Source of the DNA: Acidobacteriaceae bacterium
GTDB taxonomy: Bacteria; Acidobacteriota; Terriglobia; Terriglobales; Acidobacteriaceae
Length of the DNA: 9,775 nt
Reading direction: 5' to 3'
Assembly: GCA_030044455.1 (NCBI GenBank)
Contig: JASHVU010000041.1
Coordinates: 1 to 9,775, forward strand
In this document: positions 1 through 6,721 of the stretch, in pieces
Position numbering within the stretch: the stretch's first letter is position 1
Layout of the letters: the number at the start of each line of letters is the position of its first letter
Made by a program: the position numbers and the translations under genes
Notes under the pieces: model-generated
What the model was told of the DNA's origin: nothing
Databases searched by the model: none
What the model saw: only the letters and a program-made list of their open reading frames with translations

Positions 1-953
1 CCCTGGAGGGACGAGATAGGCTGGCTTTCAAATCGAAACTCGCTGTCGTAGTCATCCTCAATAATCCACGCGGATGAGCGCCTCGCCCACTCCAGCAGTT
101 GCAATCGACGTGAAATGCTCATGGTAACGCCCAGCGCGTAGTGATGAGAGGGCGTGACAAATGCCGCACGAGCCCTGCCTGCGTGCTCGATGCCGAAGTC
201 GACGTCCAGGCCTTCTTCGTCGACAGGCACAGGCCTGATTTTGCAGCCGGATCCACGCAGGATCGAGCGCACCAGCCCATAGCAGGGCTCTTCGATCCAG
301 ACTTGGTCGCCGGGATTGAAGAGAACTCGAGCTGTAATGTCGAGCGCCTGTTGGGAACCGGAGACGATCATTACCTGATCGGGATCGCAGCGAACTGCGC
401 GCGAGGTGGAGAGATAGGTGCAGATGGCTTCGCGGAAGGGTCTGAGGCCCAGAGGATCGATGTGATGAAAAGCGTGGAAGCGTGGTCTGCGGCTGTTGCG
501 CGCCACCAGCTTTGACCAAACTTCAAAAGGGAACAGATCGATGGCCGGCTGATGAACGGCGAAGGCCCCCCAGCCATGTCGCCACGGAGTCCGTTCGTAA
601 CGCGGGAACAACGAGACCTGCCTCGAGACTGTACGGGCACCGGCCGGCGCTTCGATGGCGCGGCTGGATTGCCGGTGATGATTGCGCAGGGATGCGGCTA
701 TGAAGGTTCCTGCGCCGACGCGGCTCTCGAAGAATCCCTCCGCACTGAGCTGTGAATAGGCATCGAGAACAGGGAATCGGGAAATCCCCAGGGCCGATGC
801 CAGCGTGCGGCTGGAAGGAACCTGTTGTCCTGGAGTCAGCCCCCCTCGCAGGATTGCTTCGCGAAAGCCGGAGTAGACCTGGCGGTGGAGAGGTGTAGCA
901 AGATCCCGATTGATGGGGATGAGGGGGACGATTCCGGAGACGAAATGGGCCAT
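1..953 (-). CDS. MocR/PdxR-type GntR transcriptional regulator, 3' end outside window
   Basis: Reading from ATG at 953 down to base 1 there is an open frame of 317 codons with no stop; the window edge cuts off the C-terminus (MocR proteins usually run to about 450-500 aa). Residues ~18-86 form a GntR winged helix-turn-helix: PSSRTLASALGISR at 46-59, then an 'AY.QL.AEGF.ESR.GAGTF' wing at 65-84. After a linker (~87-135) comes a fold-type I aminotransferase domain with SGSQQALD (198-205), NPGDQVWIEEPCY (213-225), TPSHHYALGVTMS (267-279) and AWIIEDDYDSEFR (295-307). The PLP-binding lysine expected downstream is beyond the edge. This architecture is that of MocR regulators such as PdxR (vitamin B6), GabR and TauR, which bind PLP and often autorepress or activate a neighbouring gene. 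Which pathway this one controls cannot be told, because no metabolic gene lies beside it in the window. The family call is very secure, the specific role unknown. No tight link to the polysaccharide genes is implied. Confidence 0.94.
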   Translation of the reverse strand, partial: MAHFVSGIVPLIPINRDLATPLHRQVYSGFREAILRGGLTPGQQVPSSRTLASALGISRFPVLDAYSQLSAEGFFESRVGAGTFIAASLRNHHRQSSRAIEAPAGARTVSRQVSLFPRYERTPWRHGWGAFAVHQPAIDLFPFEVWSKLVARNSRRPRFHAFHHIDPLGLRPFREAICTYLSTSRAVRCDPDQVMIVSGSQQALDITARVLFNPGDQVWIEEPCYGLVRSILRGSGCKIRPVPVDEEGLDVDFGIEHAGRARAAFVTPSHHYALGVTMSISRRLQLLEWARRSSAWIIEDDYDSEFRFESQPISSLQ

Positions 954-969
954 TTCCCGCGTCCTAGTG

Positions 970-998
970 GTTATGGAGGAATATGAGCTTCTGGTCAA
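970..998 (-). promoter_or_regulatory. Putative promoter of the MocR-type gene
   Basis: On the minus strand, TTGACC (993-998) serves as -35 and CATAAC (970-975, 4/6 to consensus) as -10, with a 17-nt spacer. The -10 ends 16 nt before the ATG at 953, so the predicted leader is only about 9-10 nt and contains no good Shine-Dalgarno sequence. The -35 lies in the left arm of an inverted repeat, which would suit autorepression, a common habit of MocR proteins. Predicted from base matches only. Confidence 0.4.
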
Positions 999-1018
999 AA
1001 CGGGATGCCAGTTTTGAC
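994..1018. promoter_or_regulatory. Inverted repeat GTCAAAAC-N9-GTTTTGAC, candidate operator
   Basis: GTCAAAAC at 994-1001 is matched by GTTTTGAC at 1011-1018 with a 9-nt spacer, giving 17 bp between equivalent positions in the half-sites. The left arm covers the -35 of the leftward promoter, so a protein bound here would block RNA polymerase. Its position directly upstream of a MocR-type gene makes the regulator itself the obvious candidate ligand (inference). Repeats of this size occur by chance a few times per 10 kb when spacing is free, so the location is the main argument. Confidence 0.4.
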
Positions 1019-1277
1019 ACACTGGAAGTTGGACGCAGCGGCGCGGAAAAGGGCAACCACGACCTGCGGAAGCCTCCTGAGAACGCAGCCTTGTCATGCG
1101 CGAGTTAACTGAGAGGGGATTTCATTAAAAGCCTTATTTCTGCAGGATTCCGGAATGCCGCTCGACACCCCAAGTCCCATATCCCATTGTTATTGTTCGC
1201 CGAGTTCATTTTGTGAGCGACCAAATCCGGGTTGTCGAAGTCGAGGCAACAGGTTCATCCGAACTGTGCGATGGCGC

Positions 1278-1295
1278 CGTTTCCTCGAGGAAACG
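1278..1295. repeat. 18-bp perfect palindrome
   Basis: CGTTTCCTCGAGGAAACG reads identically on both strands. Flanking GGC (1273-1275) and GCC (1297-1299) extend the dyad imperfectly to 27 bp. As RNA it would fold as a 7-bp stem with a UCGA loop plus an outer 3-bp stem. No T-run follows, so it is not an ordinary intrinsic terminator. It sits in the middle of a gene-free stretch about 380 bp upstream of the Wzz gene. A perfect 9-bp half-site dyad with no spacer is expected only about 0.04 times in a window of this size. It could be an operator or part of a structured RNA. Confidence 0.6.
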
Positions 1296-1593
1296 TGCCG
1301 ACGATGCAAATCATTTGAGCTTTTGAAGAATATCGAGTAACAAAGGGGCCACGTTTGCAGGCGAAGACCAAGAGCGGCCGTTGAAAGCTTTTCAGCCCGT
1401 TTGTCGAAGGCGGGTAAGGTGCAGTGGACCGGCATAACGGCGCATTCGATTCTCCATCAGGCAGTCTTGAGATGCAGTTAGATGACCGTTGTCGACTGTG
1501 GCACAGACTCGAAATCATCGAAAGTGGAGACCTGTCTGCGAACGGACGATTCAGGCGAGGTGAAGACTCCCATCGACGCGAGATCCCGGTGAT

Positions 1594-1624
1594 TTGAGGC
1601 CCTGAGGATCGCGCTGTTTATAAC
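1594..1624 (+). promoter_or_regulatory. Weak candidate promoter for the Wzz-type gene
   Basis: TTGAGG (1594-1599, 4/6) and TATAAC (1619-1624, 5/6) lie 51 bp ahead of the ATG at 1675. The 19-nt spacer is longer than optimal, which lowers confidence. No other pair nearby is better. Confidence 0.28.
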
Positions 1625-1674
1625 GACTGAACCGGCTCAAGTTCCGATAAAATGGACTTGAGGCATCTCTCTCA

Positions 1675-2910
1675 ATGGAATCTGAAGAGCTTTCAGGACA
1701 ACCCCCGAAAACAGAGACATCGAGCGCGTCATCGCGGGACATGGATTTGTTGGATTTGTTGATCGTTCTTTCCAGCCGCCGAAGGCTTATATTCGGGGTT
1801 ACGATGTCGGCGGCAATTCTGACTGCTGTCATAGTGTTCCTGATTCCCAATAAGTACACGGCCATGACGGTCCTTCTCCCTCCAAACCAGAACTCATCGG
1901 GCGGTTCTGCAATGTTAAGCCAACTCACCGGGTCTTCAGTGCTAGCTTCGGCGGCAGGTTCCAGCCTGGGTATTAGGAATTCAGGAGATATGTATGTCGC
2001 ATTGTTTCGCACCCAAACTGTCGAAGATTCACTTATTCAGCGATTTGGCTTGATGGCACGGTATCGCGTGAAGTCGATGTCGGAGGCGCGGAAAGCATTT
2101 GAATCTCACTCTACCGTTCTCCTTGGTTCCAAGGATGGACTAATCCGAATCACGGTAACGGATCGTGATCCCAAGATGGCCGCCGATATCGCCAACGGTT
2201 ATGTGGACGAATATAAAAAGCTAACTGAGAATCTGGCAATTACTGAGGCATCTCAGCGTCGGTTGTTTTTTCAGCACCAGCTACTCGAAGCAAGCAACAA
2301 TCTGGCTTCAGCCGAAGAGGCAATGGAACGGACTGAAAACACGACCGGGGTCGTACAAGTGGATAGTCAGGTCCGATCGCTGATTGAAGAAGCGGCAAGC
2401 ATGCGCGGACAAATCGCGGCCAAGGTAGTACAGTTGCAGGGCATGCGTTCCTACGCCACCGAGGATAATCCGGAAATTGTTACGGCTGAGCAGCAACTCG
2501 CGGCTCTCAGGGCCCAGCTTGCCGAACTCGGGGGAACTGACAAGGATCCGGAATCCGACCTTATCGTCCCGAAGGGCAACATCTCTCAGGCTTCGATGGA
2601 GTACATCCGCAAACTTCGCGATGTAAAGTACTACGAGACCATCGAGGAACTCATCGCCAGACAATTTGAAATGGCGAAGCTGGATGAAGCGCGACAAGGA
2701 GCCGAGACCCAGGTGGTGGATGTGGCCACACCTCCCGACCACAAGTCGTCACCCAAGCGCACAATTCTCACTTTTCTGGCCGCATTGGCTGCACTGATTA
2801 CGTCTGTCCTATACGCGCTCTTTTCGGTAGGGATTTACCGGATGAGCCAGGATGCTGAACAAAAGAGGAAGTTGCAATATCTTCGTCAATCTTTTCTGCC
2901 GAGAAAGTAA
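1675..2910 (+). CDS. Wzz/chain-length-determinant family polysaccharide co-polymerase
   Basis: 411 aa. Residues 24-60 hold the family's 'DLLDLL' lead-in and a first membrane helix (~38-57). A periplasmic domain follows, with PPNQNSSG (69-76), a Ser/Gly/Ala-rich stretch ending SLGIRNSGD (97-105) and the VALF..QTVEDSLI segment (108-121). Residues ~190-290 are predicted coiled coil and include DNPEIV (264-269). PPDHKSSP (353-360) precedes the second membrane helix (~364-388), leaving a short basic cytoplasmic tail. This is the two-helix Wzz/PCP layout; the C-terminal tyrosine-kinase domain seen in larger exopolysaccharide PCPs is absent. The family sets polymer length together with Wzy in the inner membrane. 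ATG at 1675 is the first in-frame start after a TAA at 1648-1650; GAGG at 1660-1663 (11-nt spacing) is a modest ribosome-binding site. An internal ATG at 1741 is possible but would trim the N-terminal tail. The polymerase-like gene follows 105 bp later on the same strand, supporting the role. Confidence 0.93.
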   Translation: MESEELSGQPPKTETSSASSRDMDLLDLLIVLSSRRRLIFGVTMSAAILTAVIVFLIPNKYTAMTVLLPPNQNSSGGSAMLSQLTGSSVLASAAGSSLGIRNSGDMYVALFRTQTVEDSLIQRFGLMARYRVKSMSEARKAFESHSTVLLGSKDGLIRITVTDRDPKMAADIANGYVDEYKKLTENLAITEASQRRLFFQHQLLEASNNLASAEEAMERTENTTGVVQVDSQVRSLIEEAASMRGQIAAKVVQLQGMRSYATEDNPEIVTAEQQLAALRAQLAELGGTDKDPESDLIVPKGNISQASMEYIRKLRDVKYYETIEELIARQFEMAKLDEARQGAETQVVDVATPPDHKSSPKRTILTFLAALAALITSVLYALFSVGIYRMSQDAEQKRKLQYLRQSFLPRK

Positions 2911-2931
2911 GCTGGTCGTGTGTATCGTCGA

Positions 2932-2960
2932 TTGGCCGGCAAAGACATCAGGATGATAAC
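2932..2960 (+). promoter_or_regulatory. Candidate promoter between the Wzz- and Wzy-type genes
   Basis: TTGGCC (2932-2937, 4/6) and GATAAC (2955-2960, 4/6) are separated by 17 nt, 55 bp ahead of the ATG at 3016. The 105-bp gap between the two genes is large enough for separate initiation. Matches are only moderate, and read-through from the Wzz gene is equally possible. Confidence 0.28.
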
Positions 2961-3015
2961 TGTTTTCATCAGGGCAGTATAGGTTCCTCGTATAAAGCCA
3001 AGTAGGAATAGCGCT

Positions 3016-4326
3016 ATGACCATGACTCTATCAAGATCCCGATTTGCCGTGGCGACAAGAGTCGTGGTAATGCTTCCGGCTGTAATGTTTTTTCTTTCGC
3101 GGCAGCTGGTATCGAATTTAACTGGAATAGGGAAAGATGCACTCACAGTAATCCTCGTTTTCGGTTTGGCGATCGTCGCGCTCATTTCGTTGGTGCTTCG
3201 TCTCTTTGAATCGCGACCGGACTTTCTTAAGATCGACGCGCTTGTGTTCATTCAGTTCACTCTGGCATTGGGGGGGTGTTTTTTTTATATATTGTCCGGC
3301 ATAAGTCAGCCCAGCGAAGCCGTCTACAGTATATATGTATACGCTGTAGCTCCATTTCTGCTGTATTGCGGGTTCATGTTTGCGAGACTCAATAACTTTT
3401 GGAAGCAAGCTCTGTCCTGGAGTTGCATTGGCGCTTATAGCATCATGCTGGTAGCCGCCTGCTTTGAAGTAATAGGTATCGATTATTGGCTATTCGCGGA
3501 TGAAAAATGGATCATACAGAGGAATTTCCTCGGCTTCGGACGCGCAACAGGGCTTTATGGCACCCAGATAGATTTCGGCTGTCTGTCGTTTTCATTTTTT
3601 TGCATTTCTTTTTATCGCGCTCACCGGGAAAGAAAAATGCGATATGTGGTGTTCTGCGTCATGACGGCCCTGGGAGCCCTACTGTCTATGAGCAGGGTTT
3701 GGATCTTTGCAACGCTAGTCGTTCTGATGTTTCCGTTTCTGAGACGGCAGTCGGTGAAGCAGTTACTGCTGTCATTTGCTCTGCTGTGCGTATTGGGGTT
3801 CCTGATGATACCAGCCGCGAATTCACTTGGACTTTCTCAAATCATCTTTTCTCAAGATGCACTTACTCAGCAATCGAACGCGAATCGAGCCGACTATTTC
3901 CATCAGGCTCCGCAGTGGCTTCTTGAAGACTATCCATTGGAAGGAACGGGGCCCGGCACGCAGACCGGACCTGATCCGCTAGGAAGGAAATTCATCGGGG
4001 ATTTTTTGTGGCTGGGAATGTTGATTGACTTTGGAACCTGTCTGGGATCGTTGCTGGTCGTACTGCGGTTACTGCTAATACTTATAATCCTGCGGAGCTG
4101 TCTTAAAAGTGATGTGCGAAGATTATCGCAACAAGTAACTGTGGCGTTTTGCCTTGCAATGTTCCTGTCTTCTTTTCTCGACAGCACATATGCGCATCTC
4201 GTGACCCTTTCATTGTTTTACATGGTATGCGGCGTAGCGTTATTTGAGAATTATCGCGCCTATCCGCTTCCGGTTCAGGTAAGAACTTACGGAATACCGG
4301 GGGCCGCAGGGGCTCTGGGGCATTGA
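3016..4326 (+). CDS. Wzy-type polysaccharide polymerase / O-antigen ligase family membrane protein
   Basis: 436 aa, very hydrophobic, with about 10-11 predicted membrane helices (roughly 12-28, 41-63, 73-95, 103-123, 132-154, 183-200, 209-241, 248-267, 329-360, 373-388, 394-410). The largest hydrophilic loop, ~268-328, contains R291, H296, W301 and DYPLEGTGPGT (305-315). An Arg plus a P-x-x-G-x-G-type segment in the big periplasmic loop is the hallmark of the Wzy_C/WaaL superfamily. Such proteins transfer undecaprenyl-PP-linked glycans either onto one another (polymerase) or onto lipid A-core (ligase); sequence alone does not separate these. Standing next to a Wzz-type gene favours polymerase. 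The start at 3016 is supported by AGGA at 3004-3007 with 8-nt spacing. A G7 tract and a T8 tract sit inside the frame at codons 86-91, and a T7 tract lies at 3595-3601. The gene ends convergently with the glycosyltransferase operon on the other strand. Confidence 0.88.
   Translation: MTMTLSRSRFAVATRVVVMLPAVMFFLSRQLVSNLTGIGKDALTVILVFGLAIVALISLVLRLFESRPDFLKIDALVFIQFTLALGGCFFYILSGISQPSEAVYSIYVYAVAPFLLYCGFMFARLNNFWKQALSWSCIGAYSIMLVAACFEVIGIDYWLFADEKWIIQRNFLGFGRATGLYGTQIDFGCLSFSFFCISFYRAHRERKMRYVVFCVMTALGALLSMSRVWIFATLVVLMFPFLRRQSVKQLLLSFALLCVLGFLMIPAANSLGLSQIIFSQDALTQQSNANRADYFHQAPQWLLEDYPLEGTGPGTQTGPDPLGRKFIGDFLWLGMLIDFGTCLGSLLVVLRLLLILIILRSCLKSDVRRLSQQVTVAFCLAMFLSSFLDSTYAHLVTLSLFYMVCGVALFENYRAYPLPVQVRTYGIPGAAGALGH
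3270..3286 (+). repeat. Adjacent homopolymer tracts G7 and T8 within the polymerase gene
   Basis: Bases 3270-3276 are seven G and 3279-3286 are eight T, separated only by TG. They encode the Gly-Gly-Cys-Phe-Phe part of membrane helix 3 (residues 86-90). A one-base gain or loss in either tract would shift the frame early and destroy the protein. This is what the sequence shows; any role in switching is inference. Confidence 0.9.
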
Positions 4327-4510
4327 ATGTTCATACTGAGCGCTGGCGATCATGACACTTAAACATACCTTCCGGCTTGTCTTTCTCAATCTGAGGAGAG
4401 GCGGGCGACGATGCAGGGAGGGCGGGAAACGCTCCGTGGCCAGAACTATTACAATCGCCCAAGTCAAGCTATGGATGGCGACGGAAGTCTTCGCAATCAG
4501 AGTGCATGCG

Positions 4511-5542
4511 TCAATCTCTAATCAGCAGATCTTTGCACATGCTTTGAATTCCAAGTGAATATTTGAAATATCCTGGACTGGTAGATAACACCTTGCAGGC
4601 ACGGGGAAGCAATCGTTCAGGCAAGTTGGCGCGGGTGGTCAGGTGTTTTATTTTACCCTGCAATGCCCTAGCCGCATCTGGGTGCAGGTCCCGGGTAAGG
4701 GCGGACCAGTGATCGAATAGATATTGGAATCGCTGTATTTGGAGAGCGTAGTAACTGCGGCCTCTTTGAAAGGATTCAGGAATGCGCTTCAGATTTGATT
4801 CGGGTCCGACGCCTACCTGCTGGGTTGCGTGGATGCGATAGTTGATGAGGGGTTCGCCTGTCGCTGCCACGCCGGAGCAGGCAACAAGATTCCACGCGAT
4901 CCACGCATCATGGATCCAATTCTCTGGAATGGGTAGCAGAAATTCACGCGAAGCGGATCGAATCATCAATGTGGCGCCCGTGACGACATCCCGCTTCAAG
5001 AGCACTTTCATCAATTCTCGTTCAATATGCACGCCTTGGCGAACTTTGCCCGCAAATCCTATCTGGGGCCAAAGACGGCGGTTCAGAGCGTTCGACCGTT
5101 CATCAATCAACCACGCATCGGAAAAAACGCCATCAAGCGCAGGATCCCGGATCAGGATGTTTGTCTGATATTCGATTCGTTGTGGACACCAGACATCATC
5201 CTGGTCGGACAACGCAATAAATTGCCCGTTGCACAAATTGATTGCGTTCTCGAAATTCTTGGAGACCCCAAGGTTCTTCTCATTGCGGACCAGCCGGACT
5301 TCAAAAGGCGCGGTTAGGCAGAACTGCTCAATAATGTCGATGGTGTCGTCGATTGAACCGTCGTCGCAAATAACAAGCTCAAAGGGCAGTAATGTTTGCT
5401 GAGCAATGCTGTCGAGCTGTTCGCGAAGAAACCGCGCGCCATTGTAAGTGCAAAGTGAAACTGAAACTCGATACGAATGATCCTTTGGTTCCATTTTTTG
5501 CACGATCATGCTACGCGCCCGAGTCACTCGTTGGTCACTCAC
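4511..5542 (-). CDS. Family 2 glycosyltransferase, rhamnosyltransferase-like (SDQDD type)
   Basis: 343 aa from GTG at 5542. GT-A fold GT2 signature: VSVSLCTYNGARFLREQLDS (26-45) forms the nucleotide-binding start, VICDDGSIDDT (57-67) supplies the UDP/dTDP-binding Asp pair, and ALSDQDDVW (110-118) carries the metal-binding DxD-like motif. GATLMIR (189-195) and WIHDAW (209-214) come next; Asp212 is the likely catalytic base, and YRIHATQ (235-241) closes the domain. The SDQDDVW plus HDAW combination is typical of rhamnosyltransferases of the RfbF/alpha-1,3-L-rhamnosyl type, but donor sugar cannot be proven. It would act on a lipid-linked intermediate at the inner membrane's cytoplasmic face. It is the last gene of a three-gene operon. 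Its GTG directly follows the TGA of the upstream gene, suggesting translational coupling. ATG at 5509 (332 aa) is an alternative start; neither has a strong ribosome-binding site, and the conserved domain begins after both. Confidence 0.92.
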   Translation of the reverse strand: MSDQRVTRARSMIVQKMEPKDHSYRVSVSLCTYNGARFLREQLDSIAQQTLLPFELVICDDGSIDDTIDIIEQFCLTAPFEVRLVRNEKNLGVSKNFENAINLCNGQFIALSDQDDVWCPQRIEYQTNILIRDPALDGVFSDAWLIDERSNALNRRLWPQIGFAGKVRQGVHIERELMKVLLKRDVVTGATLMIRSASREFLLPIPENWIHDAWIAWNLVACSGVAATGEPLINYRIHATQQVGVGPESNLKRIPESFQRGRSYYALQIQRFQYLFDHWSALTRDLHPDAARALQGKIKHLTTRANLPERLLPRACKVLSTSPGYFKYSLGIQSMCKDLLIRD

Positions 5543-6721
5543 TCAACCGTTAATGAGATCTTGCCACAATTGCCTGTTATTATCTGGATCGCAAATCGGT
5601 CGTGCCCATTCTCTGCAATTTGCAGAGATGGCTTGGCGAGAATGAATGTCAAGCGAACAATAAGCCTCAATTTGATTGACAAAATCCTCAGCGGATCGGA
5701 CGTAAACGCCCGCTTCTAGAAGTTGATCGACATCGGGTAACCCTTCCACAACCTCCGCGGTGGTCACAATCGGCACGCCTGCGGAAAGGGATTCGAGGGC
5801 CTTATTCGGCGAACCAACGCTAACGCGAAGAGGCAAGATAGACAGGTCCGACTTGGCAACTTCTTCTTCAATTACAGGAACGAATCCGGTAAAAGCGAGA
5901 CCTGGGAATTGCCTGCGAATCTGCGGTGGGCATGAACCTATTATCCGCAACTCGTATTTGTCCGGATCCAGTTTCGGGATAATTCGATCGTGCAACTCCC
6001 TGAGGGCCAGGATATTTGCGGTGTACGACAACTTGCCGTGAAAGGACAGGACAAACTTACTGCGATCGGCCAGAGGGCCGAGCTGCCCAACTGTGGGCAC
6101 GGGAGGAAGCCACGCCCTTATTTGAGGTCGGACACCCAGTTCCTTTAGATGTGACGCTTCTCGCGCTGCGGTCACAAGAACCATTGCGGCGGCATTACAG
6201 GCGTCGCGTTCGTGGCGAGGCAAGAGCATCGCGTCAAGCCGATACAGGAATCGCTTTTTCCCCGGGCAGTGTTGGCCAAGTATCCGGGCCAGGTTCGAAT
6301 AACAGTCAACGCAATCGTAAATGATTCGAGAGTGGTTGACTTTCAATCGATGCAAGGGCAAACGTTCAACATAAATTGCAGAGTATCTATCGGTTCCAAT
6401 TGACTGCAAGAAAGAAATGAGGCGGCTCGAGTTGTAGAACTCGTGTTGAATCGGATGGCCGCGGAGTATGCCGATTGCGATCCTGAGTATCCGTGCGGCT
6501 TTCGAAGCGTTGGGCAGCGCCCAAATGTTTCGTATTCCCGGCGGCAATGCCGGCGAACCACCGTCATTCAAGTACACGACGTCGAGAGGCGCAATTCGAA
6601 GCAGTTCTCGAATGGCCTCGCATGAGCGAATTCTGATTCGATTCGGAGTGAAGGGGAATACTGCGAGGATACTCTTATCTTCAAGCGGAGAGATGTTGGA
6701 ACACTCAAGAATATCACTCAT
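5543..6721 (-). CDS. GT-B fold glycosyltransferase, family 4-like
   Basis: 392 aa. The N-terminal Rossmann half begins at residue ~16 (SILAVFPFTPNRIRIR) and includes IIYDCVDCYSN (133-143). The C-terminal half is the recognisable one: LSFHGKLSYTAN (225-236), YELRIIGSCPP (256-266), AFTGFVP (276-282), DLSILPLR (292-299), then GSPNKALESLSAGVPIVTT (303-321), whose E310 is the conserved nucleotide-sugar-binding Glu. The 'FHGKLSYxxN' start and 'G..NKALE..S.GVP' end resemble sugar transferases of the PEP-CTERM/EpsH-associated type (Stp1-like) within GT4. Donor and acceptor are unknown. Its ATG (6719-6721) overlaps the TGA of the gene upstream in the classic ATGA arrangement, and its own stop abuts the next gene's GTG, so it is tightly coupled on both sides. 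Length is normal for the family. Confidence 0.9.
   Translation of the reverse strand: MSDILECSNISPLEDKSILAVFPFTPNRIRIRSCEAIRELLRIAPLDVVYLNDGGSPALPPGIRNIWALPNASKAARILRIAIGILRGHPIQHEFYNSSRLISFLQSIGTDRYSAIYVERLPLHRLKVNHSRIIYDCVDCYSNLARILGQHCPGKKRFLYRLDAMLLPRHERDACNAAAMVLVTAAREASHLKELGVRPQIRAWLPPVPTVGQLGPLADRSKFVLSFHGKLSYTANILALRELHDRIIPKLDPDKYELRIIGSCPPQIRRQFPGLAFTGFVPVIEEEVAKSDLSILPLRVSVGSPNKALESLSAGVPIVTTAEVVEGLPDVDQLLEAGVYVRSAEDFVNQIEAYCSLDIHSRQAISANCREWARPICDPDNNRQLWQDLING

Larger units (their letters stand above)
954..1674. other. Long intergenic region without recognisable gene
   Basis: About 720 bp between the leftward regulator and the rightward Wzz gene. Short open frames exist on both strands, but their translations are rich in Arg/Ser/Cys/Pro, have no ribosome-binding site and show no domain, so I do not call them genes. 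What I can see: an inverted repeat overlapping a leftward promoter (994-1018), an 18-bp perfect palindrome (1278-1295), and a weak rightward promoter (1594-1624) near the Wzz start. The rest may be leader sequence, a small RNA or decayed coding sequence; none can be shown from sequence alone. Confidence 0.6.

Noticed and set aside
141..515. Plus-strand open frame of 124 codons
   Set aside because: Antisense shadow of the MocR-type gene, whose minus-strand translation shows clear conserved motifs throughout this stretch.
1014..1042. Perfect TTGACA -35 on the plus strand
   Set aside because: No acceptable -10 lies 16-18 nt downstream (the position reads AGCGGC) and no gene follows closely.
1155..1518. 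Short frames on both strands in the 954-1674 gap
   Set aside because: Translations are Cys/Arg/Ser/Pro-rich with no domain, no ribosome-binding site and mutual overlap; they look like chance frames.
1551..2012. Minus-strand frame of 153 codons over the Wzz start
   Set aside because: Opposite the well-supported Wzz N-terminus and first membrane helix; no recognisable product.
4352..4558. 68-codon plus-strand frame after the polymerase gene
   Set aside because: Basic, low-information peptide with no ribosome-binding site, running 48 bp into the 3' end of the convergent glycosyltransferase gene.
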